Source of the DNA: Verticillium longisporum
Taxonomy: Eukaryota > Ascomycota > Sordariomycetes > Glomerellales > Plectosphaerellaceae
Direction of reading: 5' to 3'
Length of the DNA stretch: 64,000 nucleotides
Assembly: GCA_019188255.1 (NCBI GenBank)
Contig: JAETXT010000012.1
Location: forward strand, 1,922,001 to 1,986,000
The notes under the pieces were generated by a model. It did not search any database, was not told the origin of the DNA, and saw only the letters and a program-made list of their open reading frames with translations. Positions 49,001-61,000 of the stretch are shown here, piece by piece. Position 1 is the stretch's first letter. Every line of letters starts with the position of its first letter. The translations under genes and the position numbers were made by a program.

Positions 49001-50743
49001 TCAGGACTCTGTAAGCTCTACAAAGCCGCGAAGCTCAGGATAGCGCCGAACAAAAGTCTCGTGCATGCGCCAATTCTCAACCCGTAGAGCGTGTGCGGCA
49101 AACGTGTCGTTGAGCCACACCTCGCCCGTTGTCGGGTCCATGTTGATCGCGTCCACCGGCCGACCTGGCCAATTGAGGAGGCGAAGGCTATTGGCGTAGA
49201 TGTTCTGAAACTCTTCTGTGGCGGATACATCCTGTCGCTCAATAATGGCGTCGCGCAGAGGGCCTTGCAGCACAAAGTCCACCCATTGTGGGTGAGGGAC
49301 TGTGAGCTGGCTGGGTCGGGGGCGTAGTTGAGGACGAGGGCGTTGTAGGACTCGCGGGTGGGCTGTGCCAACCAAGCCACGACACGCTGGGCAGGGAGGA
49401 ACAGGGCGAGACGCTCCACCACATTGGCCATGCCAGCCTTGTCGACGAGTGCCGTTATCAACTCGGCCAGAGGGTGCGGCGCGGCGCCTGAACCGGCACT
49501 GTTCACGTCGAGGGCACGTTCGAGATCGGCAATGTGGATTCGCGGTGCTGGGTGCGTTGGCGAAGGCGGATGATACTCGAGGAGTGTCTTCAAGTTGACA
49601 CGCGGAGGCCGGAGAAGCGCGTCAATGTTTTTCGTTTGCGCGAGCCGGCGGCAGTCGTGTGTGAAACTGATGATCCACTGGTCGGCAGCGCAGGTAGGCG
49701 CTAGGACAAGGGACGGCATTTCCCAAAAGACGTGCCCGGCTGCCGAATCAGTGGGCTGACGGCTGCTGCTGGTAGTACAGGGCCGGGTACATATTCCATG
49801 GCTCGTGAGGCAGGTAGCCGTTGGCGCCCACCTGGCTGCGATGATGCGAGAGAGGGTAGCCAGCGTCTGCGGACTGGGTGGTTAGCGTCTCAGGATTGCG
49901 TTGCACGTACGCCGTTGGCGTGCGTTGCTTACCAGAGTCTACATCGTCATAATCCATCTTGGCGGGGACGCTCCTCGCTTCCATCATCGGTGCCGGGATG
50001 CTCGTTGGGATGTAGGCGCCGCCGTACTCGTCCGTGTTGGCGGAGGACGACGGGCTCGAGACGTTGGAGGGCACCGAGACGCCAGGACCCCACGACTCCG
50101 AGGCATCAGGGAGAGGCACGTAAGAGGGTCCCAACTCGGGCATGCCGCTATAGCCACCTGACGCCGGGAACGGGGATGATCGCGGGCTCGGTATGGCCCC
50201 GCTGACAGAGCTCAGGTTGTCGTCGTAGACTGGGCATCATCATCGTGTTAGCGAGTTGATCGCTGGGCTGGGGCTGCGCCATGTGGGCGTGTTGTAGGTT
50301 CATGGGGAGCATACCCGAGTTGGGGTACGAGTGGCCGGTGGGCTGTCCTGCGGCCTCCCTGAGGCGGTAGATCTCCTCCTCGAGGGCTCTATTCCTCCGG
50401 GTGAGTTCTTGAATGGTCTGCGACTGGTCTCCGCCTCGCTCGCTTTGCAGGTCGGCGAGCTGTTGCTCCAGCCTCTCGATGTGTTCCTTGGTGCGTGCGC
50501 GAATGGCTCGCTGGGCCTCTCGGTCGTTGGCTCTCTTGCGCGCTAACTGGGCGGGGTTCAATGTCGAGACGCTCCTCGTGCCTGAAAGGTTGTTCGAGTC
50601 AGTCTTACTCCATACCATCATGATGCGGTCGTGATCCTCCCGCGGGGAAGAGCTCTCTGGTGCGGGGGATGAAGAAGGATGGAGGGGGGCTTACCCTTTC
50701 TCTTGGTACCCTTGGCGGGCTCTGCGGAAGAGGATCGTGTCAT
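49001..50743 (-). CDS. bZIP transcription factor with DUF3425 domain, frame broken by 1 nt
   Basis: Proposed exons 50743-50695, 50581-50315, 50229-49933, 49866-49832 and 49755-49001. The bZIP is clear: basic region RKRANDREAQRAIRARTK (about 29-46), then a zipper with IERLEQQLADLQSE and LEEEIYRLREA. Factors of this group regulate stress or development in ascomycetes. The C-terminal DUF3425 runs from HVFWEMPSLVLAPTC through LTVPHPQWVDFVLQG to NWRMHETFVRRYPEL. The introns are 113, 85 and 66 nt (the 66-nt one is a multiple of 3 and could be retained). The link between exon 4 and DUF3425 is uncertain: a 76-nt GT-AG intron (49756-49831) fits in phase but lacks a good branch site. At 49318-49322 a run of five G must be six for the frame to enter LTVPHPQW. 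With both changes the protein is 467 aa. Confidence 0.78.
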
Positions 50744-53700
50744 GGCGAGCAGTTTGTGTGTGTGTGGATGATCGTGCGGGTACGTGTTCGTATGCGTGCG
50801 CGTGTGTGTATTCGCGCCCGTGAACAGTGGGTGGTGGGAAGAAAAAAAGAAGAATGTGAATGGAGAAGAAGGAGTGGGGAGGGGGGCAGAGGGCAGGTGA
50901 GAGTGAGATGTCAAGTGAGGTGAGGTGATGGAAGGTTGAGGTCAGGCTGGGTCGCAGGAGCTGAAGAACTTGGAGGTTATCGAGCGGAAGGAAAGAGGGG
51001 TTCTTGTTCGTTTATGTTGTGTTGAGGTTCGCGGTATAGGTATATATGTGTGAGGTGTTGGTGCCAGTCGTCGTACTCTCCTTCTGGGGAATACCTTACG
51101 TTGACGGGGTGTGCGGCAGGGGTAGACAGTCGGGGAGGACCCATTGGCATGATATAGATCGATTTATCAGTGTTGAGCTTTCTGCATGTACATACTTGGT
51201 AACAGCCGTACTATGTAGGGTCCCCGGTGCCGGCCGGCAAAGGGGTTTCAGGGCGAGAAGCGCAGATGGTATAAGTTCCTGGTACAAGGGCTCATGGGAA
51301 GGATGCATCCGGCGCAAATGCTAGCTCGCGTCTGAGATGGGTCTGACCATGGGCCATGGGGAGAGGAAGGGTGACGACGGCGACGGCGACGACGACGGCG
51401 GCGACGACGACGACGGACCAAGTACCCTGCAACACAGCCCTTCCGTTTGTACCTGGGTACGTAACTACATGTAGTAACCGGGCTGGCCATTACGGCACCC
51501 CTTGGGCTGGCATCATCATGACAGACAGGTTAGACTGGGACCAGGCGCAAATTGCTAACCCACTTCGAGAACTACACACAGATGCAGGGAACAGCTGGGG
51601 AGTCGTTCGGGCCGATGAGCCCTGTGGTGACGGATGGACCGTTCAGGGGGGTAGGGGGTGTTAGGTACTGGTACCGGGAGGGGAAGGGGGGAGGAGAGGT
51701 TACAGTAAAAGGTAAGGTCATAGGAGTTTGTTGCTACGACGTACAAAGTCCCGTTAGAGCCCTGATCCTTGCCAGGATCCCGGTCTTTATTCGGTATAGT
51801 GCAGAACGGGGCCTCCCATGCAGCTTGGTCTTCGACTCTCGAGTCCCAGGAACCCTCATGGAAGGCGAGGAGTGACCGGGGACCAGGAGGGGCGTGCTCG
51901 GGGGTGTGCGACAGGCCCAGAAGAAGAGGGCCGGGGTGTGCGTCGATGAAAGAAGAATCTTGATGACAACACTGACCCCCCCCCCCTCCCCTGGGCCTTG
52001 TAGCCCCATCGATGCCACGGTCGGGGATTACTCTGGCTCGTCTGGTATGTCCTACCCTTCTCTGATCCGTCTGGCAGCGCCCGGGTCGCCTGGCCAGGGG
52101 GCCTGTGTTCCTCAGGGAATTAGAGTTTAGGCTACTCCGAATTCGTGTAAAACTCTGTTGGTCTGATGTGCCGCTAGAAACACTGGGTAGATACAGTGGA
52201 GTCGCCGTGCACTCAGGTTGTCTTGGTGTCGTCTGGGACGGACCTTTGGATCGCACCGCCTGCCCATCAGACTTTCGACGGCTGCCCAGAGAAGCCATCT
52301 GGAAGCAACCTGATGACGCTCTACTGACCCGAAGAAACAGAGCAGGAGCAGGAGAGCACGAACGAGGCAGGGAGCCAGAAACAACCAGTGCCAGCGCCAG
52401 ATTTGCCCGATCCTTGATCCAAAATCCCACCGCCTCCTTTGCCGAGGTTTCGGAGAAACAATCCTGGGGGGCTCCTGGGACAACCCGCATCGTCCAGCTC
52501 AATGTATCTCGACGGTATGCAGTCGATAAAACACAATCACAACATAGGTATTGTGCAGCCGTCCAGGCCGTCGTGGAATCAAGCACACACACGCTATCAC
52601 CGCCGCGAGTGGCAATGAAGGACCTGAACGAGGCAGAAACCCATCGGCGTTATGCCACTGCCGATGAACGAGCGGCCCAGCGGCATGGAGCTCAGCTCAA
52701 GTCGTGTTGCCGAAAGAAAGACCGGCCGGTGTGCAAGTGAGATGGAACACAATGGCGGGAAACGCTTGGAGATACAGGCAGCTGAACTCGACTGCACTGC
52801 ATCGCGCCGTCCGTTTCTCCATTGCGAGGAACAATAACCGAGACCAAGGGGATGAAAACACGCCGTCGCCAGCCAGTCAGCCATCCAGCACCAGCCAGAC
52901 CTATCCCTCCGTGGATGCTTCCGAACAGCGACGGCGACATGTCCGCAGAATCTCCGATCGCACACTCCATGTGAGGATGGAAGGCGAACAAAGGACGCGA
53001 CCAAAGGCGCCCGGCTGGCCCTAGAAAACACAGAAGGTGAGCTTAAGCCTGTGCTTTAGACTACCCGCTACGGAGAAGTATAGTGATTTTGGGTCTGGCA
53101 GATGACGATTGCCGACCTCCTTTTCCGTTCGCTGCCTCTCTGGCTCAAGCGTCAAGCATCGCGAATAATCCAGTTGCTTTCGACACTGTGTCGTCGCCCA
53201 TCGACCATCCCTTGTGGCCGTGCTTGTCTCCTTGCTTTGCTCTCTTGACGAGCAGTCTGTGCCGCAGTCCTCGATGGAGACAAAACATCAACCGCGGTGG
53301 CGGGTGCCAGGCTAGTGGTTGTGGAAGGCGAAGAATAAGTGCAGTTGGCATGTGCAAAGTCTTGCCGGAGGCATTGAAGGATTCTGGCAAACGTGATGAA
53401 CAAGGAACATTGTGGTTCGGAAAAGCTGGGCAGAGGCAGCCGTGTCGGCCAAGCTGAGCTTGCGCCCAGGGTGAAATGCCGAGCCCATCCAACAACTGCC
53501 AGACTTGCCAGTGCAGATCATCTCCCATCCCCCGCATCTACGCAGTTCTTGAGCCCAACTACCACTGCAGCGACAAGGCTTCACAGGAGAGAAAGCCATT
53601 TCAGCAGAGCCGAGACCGAACCAAATCCTGTGGTCGATAGACCTGAAGCTACTTTGGAAGGACGAGAAAAGTGAACTTCACCTGCCGAGCTTTGGTAGCA

Positions 53701-55356
53701 AAGCGGCCTGAGCCCAGGGTGTGTGTCGGCATTAAGCCCGCCGGCCTCGCCGGTGCTGTACAACGCTGCGATGATTTACCTTGATGCACTGCGCAACCCG
53801 TGTTGTCTACATCAACACTCATTCACCACTGCACCGGACGGCATTCTACTCTTTTTACGAGATCAGTGGCGCTGCGTGCTTCCCGACTCTCCTTGTCCTC
53901 AATTTTAGGCTTCCTCAGCCATCAATCAGGCCACTCTACTGTTATCCAGGACGTGGCCCTGAGAGAGTGGCGGTCGACTCCACAAAGCGCACCCGAGGTT
54001 GTGGTTAGGTGTACGCGATGTCCTGTGGGTATCGTCAGCCACACGAGCCAGCTCCTCACCACAATGTGAATATGTGCTTGATTGAGCCATCTGATACAGG
54101 CAGATGAATAGGTCAGCTTGTCGGACGAGCCTCGATGCTGATGACGCTGGCGACTTTGGGAATCGGAGTGATCGATGGAGCAGCAGCCGTTGGTTGAGCC
54201 ATGGACAGCAATAACCTCATGTTCGGGGAGGTGGAAGAGACAGCGGACGCGGGATTACGCACCACATTTGATCCATCAGGTGTTTTGGGTCCGGGCGCAC
54301 AGGGTACGTACCGGGGTACGTCGGCAACACACGAGCGTGGAATGCGTAGTACCGAAGCGATGGGTGGTTGGCCCAGTCCCCCGGCTTGGAATTTCTTTCA
54401 GACCGACCCCCCCAACAGCGGTCGCAACTCGGACTTGACTCCGTTTGCGGGACGAGCTATCGGGCAAGGCATCAATAGGTGGTGTCCTGGTCCGTGATGG
54501 CGGTTGCGGCACACAGTAGTCTGCGTGACAAGTCGTCGTACCCAGTACTGGCCGGGTGGCTCCGTAGTGGCGCAGTGGCTGTCTTTGCTGCAACAAAAGA
54601 TAGGGCCAGGCCTACTCCTTCATGAGGGCGAGTCTGCTAGGTGCCGCGGAGCGAGAAAGAAGCTGAGGAAGAGACTGAGCCAGCAGCGGAGATACCCAGT
54701 GACTTTGGTTTGGGGTTACTTTGTGCGGCGCAAGCTCCGCACAACCACCAGCCACTCAGGAGCGAGCTTGCAACGCAGCCAGCCCAGCCGACAGGAGCCA
54801 AGGCAAAGATTTGGCTTTCGGAGCATCAGAGCCTATGAGCCCCTTAAATGGCAGCCGGTGAGAAAGCGGCTCCACCTGCCTGGCTCGGACGCGCCGAATC
54901 GTAGCAACTCCAGGTCATGTTCAAAGCTGGTCGACACCAGGGAGGCTGCGGTGTGAGTTAAGACATGCTTACTATGGTATGCGGTAAGTTTCAATCATTT
55001 AACGAGTACCGACCAGGAAGTCGACCAGGGGGCCCGTTATTCATCGACTTCCCCATCGACGACCTACCCTGGCATCTTATCTATATCTCATTGGCTCGTT
55101 GACCAGCCTTATTAAGGTGGTATAATTTTGTGCAAGGAAAGGAACGTCAGCTTTTGTACCTTCTAAGCGTGCCCTACAAGCAGGGTTTATCGATACCTGA
55201 CAGGCTATCGAAACTTTTGCCTCTGACCATGTACAAGTCAGAGGTCTCGCGAAGGTGTGATGGGATATTCTATCTCTTTTCTTTGGACTCCTAAGTCACG
55301 CCAATCTGCATGCAGCAAATGGACACACATCAGGTAGGGAAGGAAGACGGCCGCCT
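50744..55356. other. 4.6-kb region without a recognisable gene
   Basis: Upstream of the bZIP gene and downstream of the pseudouridine synthase gene. A GT-rich stretch at about 50755-50812 lies just before the bZIP start. A GAC/GGC trinucleotide tract spans 51372-51417. A 345-codon ORF on the minus strand (52592-51555) overlaps a 211-codon ORF on the plus strand (52105-52740); neither is recognisable and at least one must be spurious. Long upstream regions are common for regulatory genes. Confidence 0.45.
51372..51417. repeat. GAC/GGC trinucleotide repeat
   Basis: About 15 imperfect GAC and GGC units. No supported gene covers it. Confidence 0.85.
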
Positions 55357-56819
55357 CTACGAGGTCAGATCGATTGGGTCATCCTTGACAGCTTCCACAA
55401 GGTCTCCCAGCCCCCCTACTGCTGTCGGTCCACTCATGCCACTCGGTGGCAGCGCCCAGGAAGGCAGAGGGCTGCAATAACTCCATTTGCCTCCCGAGTC
55501 CTCGTATCGAAGACTGTGAAGGAACAAAGACAGCTCCTGATCACCTGGATCCGTGTAGAGCGGCGTGTCGCACGTCTTGCACAGTTCACCAGAGAGCTTC
55601 TCAGCCCTTCGTTTGTGGTACAAATCCACCATTTCTTCGTGGTATGCTACTGCATCAGCGACTTCTTCCTTGCCCATCTTCTCGAGACGCGACATGATAT
55701 CCTCATCCGTGTGCGTAGTCCCGTCATCGTTACAGCCGAGATCGAACCCCCAGACTCTTTGGTTGGCGTATATCGGGTCGTTCTGGATGGGATACCCAAG
55801 GAACTGCAAATGCACGCGGATCTGGTGTGTCCTGCCGGTCAGGGGCAGACAGCGGACGATAGAATAACCCTTCTTGGCAATCCACGGGCGCTGCTCCTCG
55901 TCTGCGGCTTCCTCGGGCGTCTTGGGTCTTTGTTCCGGCCCCCGTCGACGTCGGACGACGCCGGAGGGTAGTAGGCCAGACGCTTGAAGACGGTACGAGC
56001 GAATTTGCCGTTGGCGCGGACACGGTTGAGACCCAGACGGGGTGATATCTGCAGCAGCGGCTGGTCGCAAACCACCTCGCCATCGGGAAAGTGGCCGATG
56101 ACCCGGGCGACATACTCTTTGCGCACCATGCGCGCCTGTATTTGACGGCTTAGGTCGGTAGCAGCTTGCGCAGTCTTGCCGAAGCACAGGATGCCACTCG
56201 TCAGACGATCGAGCCGGTGACAGGGGCGGGGCATGAAGTGCGCACCGCGCTCCGACTTGAGAATCTCAACAACCGAGTTGAAGTTGTACCGGCCGGCGGG
56301 GTGGACCGGAACGCCCGCCGGTTTGTTGACGATGAGATAGTCATTGTCCTCATGGATGACGGCAATGGGCTCCGCCGTGACGGGCGGCTCGTGGCGATGG
56401 GAGGTGTGACTGACTAGATCACCGTTTCTGATGACATAATCGGCGCCAACGACTTTGCCGTTGGCCGCAATCTTGCCGTCGTCCATGCATTTCCGATAGT
56501 ACTCGGGTGTTCGGTCCCGGAACTCGCAGGAAAACACGTCTATCAAGGTGCGACCACGCCAGCGTTCCTTGCAGTAGGTGTTGAAGGTGTGATAATACGG
56601 TGTCACTTTGCGCAGGCCGTCCTCAATGACGTAGGGACGCGGCCAGGGTCCTTCGAGAGGGGTGATGATGGTGTCCGGGAGAGCATTCCCATGATCGGGT
56701 GTCCTCTTCTTCTGCTTCTTTTCCGTCTTCCGAGCGGGCGGCAGCGCTGTCTGCGCTGCCTCTGCCTGTTCCACGGCCAGCTGCGAAGGCACCGGGTTAG
56801 GGGGCGGCGTAGAAGTCAT
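55357..56819 (-). CDS. PUS9: RluA-family pseudouridine synthase, Pus9/Rib2-like, with a 1-nt frame break
   Basis: A single exon is likely, 487 aa when one base is added. Pus9 makes pseudouridine 32 in mitochondrial tRNAs and Pus8 (the Rib2 C-terminal part) does so in cytoplasmic tRNAs; the filamentous fungal enzyme may serve either. An S4-like block is present (about 105-135, with [19 protein letters not shown]). The catalytic motif HRLDRLTSG carries Asp204. Later blocks are [20 protein letters not shown] and [12 protein letters not shown]. At 55939-55943 a C run (G on the coding strand) has five bases; a sixth is needed to pass from [12 protein letters not shown] into [19 protein letters not shown]. 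As written, the frame misses the C-terminal half. I see no deaminase domain, so it is not a full Rib2. The frame also extends upstream, and a GTGAGT near 57000 may start a leader intron. Confidence 0.85.
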
Positions 56820-57482
56820 GGGAGAGGCAACGATGGGACGGGTCAACCGAACGAAGGGCGCCAAGAGACGTCCGAGGGCAGCCACTTTGATGAGCGGGGT
56901 GGTACCAGCCTTGTAAGGACGGACTGGTTGTTGCGCGTGATGGGTTGGTGCGATAGCGCGGCAGACGACGGTGACGCAGAGCAAGTTGTTTCGACCTCTA
57001 CTCACCTCAAACGGCCTTTGAGGATGCGATCTGCGTCGGGAGTCAGAAAATCTCGGGCGGTGAGTCGCGGCAGATTGGACCGGTCGAACCTCACATGGTC
57101 TGTGCACGACGTTGCCCCCGCTATCCCCCTCGCCAAATCAACAAGCCTCGGTTCCGGCTCATCATTTGCGGCCTCGCCCACTATATCTGTCTCGAGTCGG
57201 CTCCGTCCCCTGATCGCCCTGTGTCACCTGCGGAGGGGAGTGAACGATACTCGACCGACACGCATAGTGCCATCCCCAGGTACATGTACACCGTTTTCTT
57301 CTTGATCACTATCTGAATAATTTCGGGATCTACCAGTCTAGAAACCTGGAAGGACTGCCCCTCTCCCAGCCTTCTGCCCTGTTCCTCTTGACGTATCAAC
57401 TTGTCGCAATTACCCACCGCCAGTCCACACCACCATCGGCCTTGTGTGCGCTGTCCAACGAACACCAACAGACCACGAGGCC
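56820..57482. other. Divergent intergenic region, PUS9-like / thioesterase
   Basis: 663 bp between divergent genes, likely to contain both promoters. A minus-strand open frame reaches 57107 in phase with the PUS9-like gene and could add an N-terminal extension, perhaps through an intron whose donor is GTGAGTAG near 57000. The evidence is too weak to include it. Confidence 0.4.
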
Positions 57483-58071
57483 ATGGCTGCCTCGCACCGA
57501 GAGCTCAAACAGCGCCGCCGGCAGGATTATCACTACATTCTTGACTACCGGACGCGATGGTGGGTGCCTCTTCCCCATCCAGTTGTTCCATGGACTTGGG
57601 GGGCGTGCAATGAATAACCATGAGCAATCCAGGGCCGATAACGACATGTACCAACACATGAACAACTCTGTATACAACTTCTTGTATGACTCGGTGGTCA
57701 ACACCTACCTCATCGAGCACTGCGGACTCCAGCCGGCGTCTTCCCCGCAGCACGGCGTGGTCGTGCATTCGCACAGCGATTATTTCGCATCCATATCCTT
57801 TCCCGCTGTGGCCGAATTGGCCTTGCGCGTTAACAAGCTCGGGAAGACGAGCGTCACCTATGAGATTGGTCTCTTCGAAAAGGGTATTCAGGACGTCAGA
57901 GCCGTCGGGGAATTCATTCAAGTGTTTGTCGAGCGCTCCACCGGGCGGCCGGTGGCCTCTGGTATGAGCCTCGAGATGCGCCGCGGTCTGGAGCGCATCC
58001 ATGTCGGTGACCGGGCCGGTGCTGGTAGCCGTGCCGGTGCCGTCACAGCGAAAACCACCAGCAAACTCTGA
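57483..58071 (+). CDS. HotDog-fold acyl-CoA thioesterase (YbgC/4HBT-like)
   Basis: Two exons, 57483-57559 and 57633-58071, encode 171 aa. 4HBT-type HotDog proteins hydrolyse acyl-CoA thioesters. The hallmark lies across the splice: YRTRW joins ADNDMYQHMNNSVYN, with Asp and His in the D-MYQHMNN active-site helix. Next comes HSDYFASISFPAVAELALRV (about 95-114), and a beta-strand block TSVTYEIGLFEKG. The C-terminal 20 residues are Ala/Gly-rich. The 73-nt intron (57560-57632) has a GTGGGT donor; reading through would break the hallmark. There is no clear targeting peptide. The gene is transcribed away from the PUS9-like gene. Confidence 0.88.
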
Positions 58072-61000
58072 ACAAATTCACTTATTTCGTCTCCTTCAAC
58101 ATCCAGCGGATACGAACCCCGGAACGCCACACCGTTTCTTACTGGCCACATCGTAGCGATGCACGTCAACGGGTCGTGACACATGTCTACACTCTCGAGA
58201 ACGTTATTACTTAGGTCAGATGGCAACGCCGTTCAAAAAGCAAATGCACATTATGAGATCGCACAGGATCGCTGCCACCAAATATGCATGCCAGTGAACC
58301 CTGTTACGCTGTTCATTGGCTCCCCGAAGCTCCGAGACACACTGGTCGTGGTCGGCGTTGTTCCCGATATGCGGCCGGGCTGTCTGCGCCATGACTCAGG
58401 ACTAGCTGCACGCTACTGCGAGCTGGCATCGGCGTTAAGGTCTTCCTTTCTTACCCTTGGCCCTGGCAGCTAGCTAGGTCCCGTTAATCACGCCGATGCC
58501 GGCTAGGGTGCAAGTTGAGCCAACCAGTATGCGCACTTGTTTCTAGTTTGCCCATTTAATTGGAGCGAACAGTAGCGCCGGCAGATTCCTTGGTGGCAGA
58601 TGGACCCAAGACCTCTGCTCCAGCTCGAGAGGAGGGGGGGGGGGTCAATGGATGAAGAGGTGAAGGACGAAACTGGAAGTCGCGGCGAAGGATGCAGAGA
58701 AGAAGCTTGAACAGCGGAGCCTCGGGCGATCTGCAGTGGCACCGAGGAGTGCCCTTGGGGCCCGAGTGGTGGGCAAGAGGAACATCGTGGGAGGGCGTGG
58801 AGTGGTGTCACCACATCACCGGTGGATTCTTTGTCTTACACAGATGAGCAAGCGATGTACTTCCGACTGGTCAGCGCAAGAGCGTTTTAGCCTTCCGATT
58901 GCGAAACAAGAAACGTGGTCTGTCATGCAAGTAGCATTCAGTCTTGGGACTTCGGCAGACTCGAACTCTGTTTGCAACACTCAGGGCCAAGTACCGGAAG
59001 TTCCATCTATGGGCATTCCTTCCAGAAACCTTCTGGCGGCCTCTAGGGCTTCCGACCTGTTAGCACCTGCAGCTCATGCAGCTCCTGCAGCTCCTGCAGC
59101 TCCGGAACGCTTCCAAGCCCTTCCAGAAGGACGAGCGACTCAGCTTGCCGCCCACGCCGGCTGCTTGGCTAACGGCCTAGACAGTGGACACGCACCAGTT
59201 CTTTTGATTGCTATTCGATCTCGCAGAAGACTGGTCTTGGATCTGTGCTGTTGCTACCTCGAGGTACCTTGACCGCCCACCCTCCCGACATCCGTTGGCG
59301 GTCGTCGTGGTGTTGGTGGGTGGTGAGTTAGTCGTGACTTTTTTGTTCGGTCACCATGTCTTGTTTTTTTCGCTCCATGTTTCCACCCGTCCCTTCTGCT
59401 CTCACTATGACTGGCGGCGTCTCAGCTTGATGTTTGAACCGCATTTCCGGTCGCTTGTGATCGCCATTTGAAGATGAGGACATTGGGGCAAAACGCACGG
59501 CGCGGCGTCGCACGCCTCGTACCGCTCTTGCCAGTTGCTGGACACCCTCCCACGCCATGTCTCAGCGCACCATCCTTCACCGCCGTTGCTCAGCCCAAAG
59601 CATCCGTCACACTGAGCCCCAGCCCTAGCCCGAGCCATCTTTTCCTTTCGACGGCAGCGGCTGACATGGCCTGATCGACGCATCGCAGGCAGGAACCCCC
59701 CCCTGTTGATTGGTCAGTTGTATACGTCGTGAATGCATCGCATCTTCCCTCGCCACGTAAGGTACCTTCCTACCCTGCATGATATTCCTCATTAAGTTCC
59801 TTTGCCCGAGGGAGGGAGACGGTACGCTTGCGATGGGCACGTGCTACACTGGCCTGCCTGCCTCCGCCGATAAGTCAACGGTACCCGACGGTGGGCAGCG
59901 GCAAGGGGTGGAAAACGTGGCCGGTACACCATCTTGCTGGTCGGGGCCGGTGTCTGCCCAACCTGCCTCCGCGGCGTTACCCCAGGCATCCACGTTTTGT
60001 CGTTTTGTGTGTGTTCATCACTTCCCCATGTTGGCTTGGGCTGCGTCTGGCGCCAACGACTCTCCGTCTCTCCCTCTCTCTCTCTCTGCCTTTTCGCGCA
60101 GAGAGTGTCGCTGTCGCCTCTGGCATTTTTCTTTTCTTTTGAAACCATCCTCTCTAAGTACGGTTTGATGTTCCATGGAACTCCCCTCGGAATAAGTCAA
60201 GCCTCTCTTCTACGAACCAGATTGGACGAAGGGCAAAGCGAGAGGTAGGAAGCTCGCCGCGGGCCAGGATTTGGACATGGGCAGTGCAATAGAATCCTAA
60301 ATGTACAGCGGCGTGAGCGGGCGGAACCCGCTTCGACAGACCGGATACCGCGCGCGTCGGCCTAGGATGCCTGGGAATGCTTGGTCTAGGAAAGTGCATG
60401 ACCCGATATCCGATCAAACATCCTCGTAGGGCCGGCCGCAAGCACATGGCCCCCAGGCTACCCGCCATAAGCGTCTGTCTGTCGGTCTGTCTGTCTGCAT
60501 TGTTGCCTGGCCTGTACTGGGCATAGTCTCTGCCCCATCGCTATCAACACCACCTCCATCGAACTTGAGAGGGCAGAGGATGGCAAGGGCGGAGACAGAG
60601 GCGGAGGCTGCGCACGGCTATGTCATCTGCATTCGCGCCATCCTCGTATGCGCTTGCAAAGCCTGTGAGGCTGGCGAGGTTGTCACAGCCAATCGTCGCT
60701 ATCGTACCCCTTGTAAGGCAAGTATGCTGTGTACTCACACACTTGTCCCGCCCAGCGCGGCACACTTCAGAGCTGGCCTCGTCTCGCAACACAGACGGTG
60801 CCACGTAACAGTTCGTCGACTTGACTTGGAGCGAACCATCTTAGCCTCGAGCCTTGAAACCCCTTCTGTGCTCCTTGCAGTTCTCTCTACCCATTTCGTC
60901 TGGGCGTTGGCCCCCGCTGCGGACTCGTCCCCCTCGTCCTCATGCCTGACTCGGCCTTTGCCTGGTCCTGCCAGAAACAACATGGTATCATGCCTATCGG

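Noticed and set aside
51555..52592. 345-codon ORF on the minus strand as a gene
   Set aside because: No domain, irregular composition, and it overlaps a 211-codon ORF on the other strand; a chance ORF in G/C-rich DNA is more likely.
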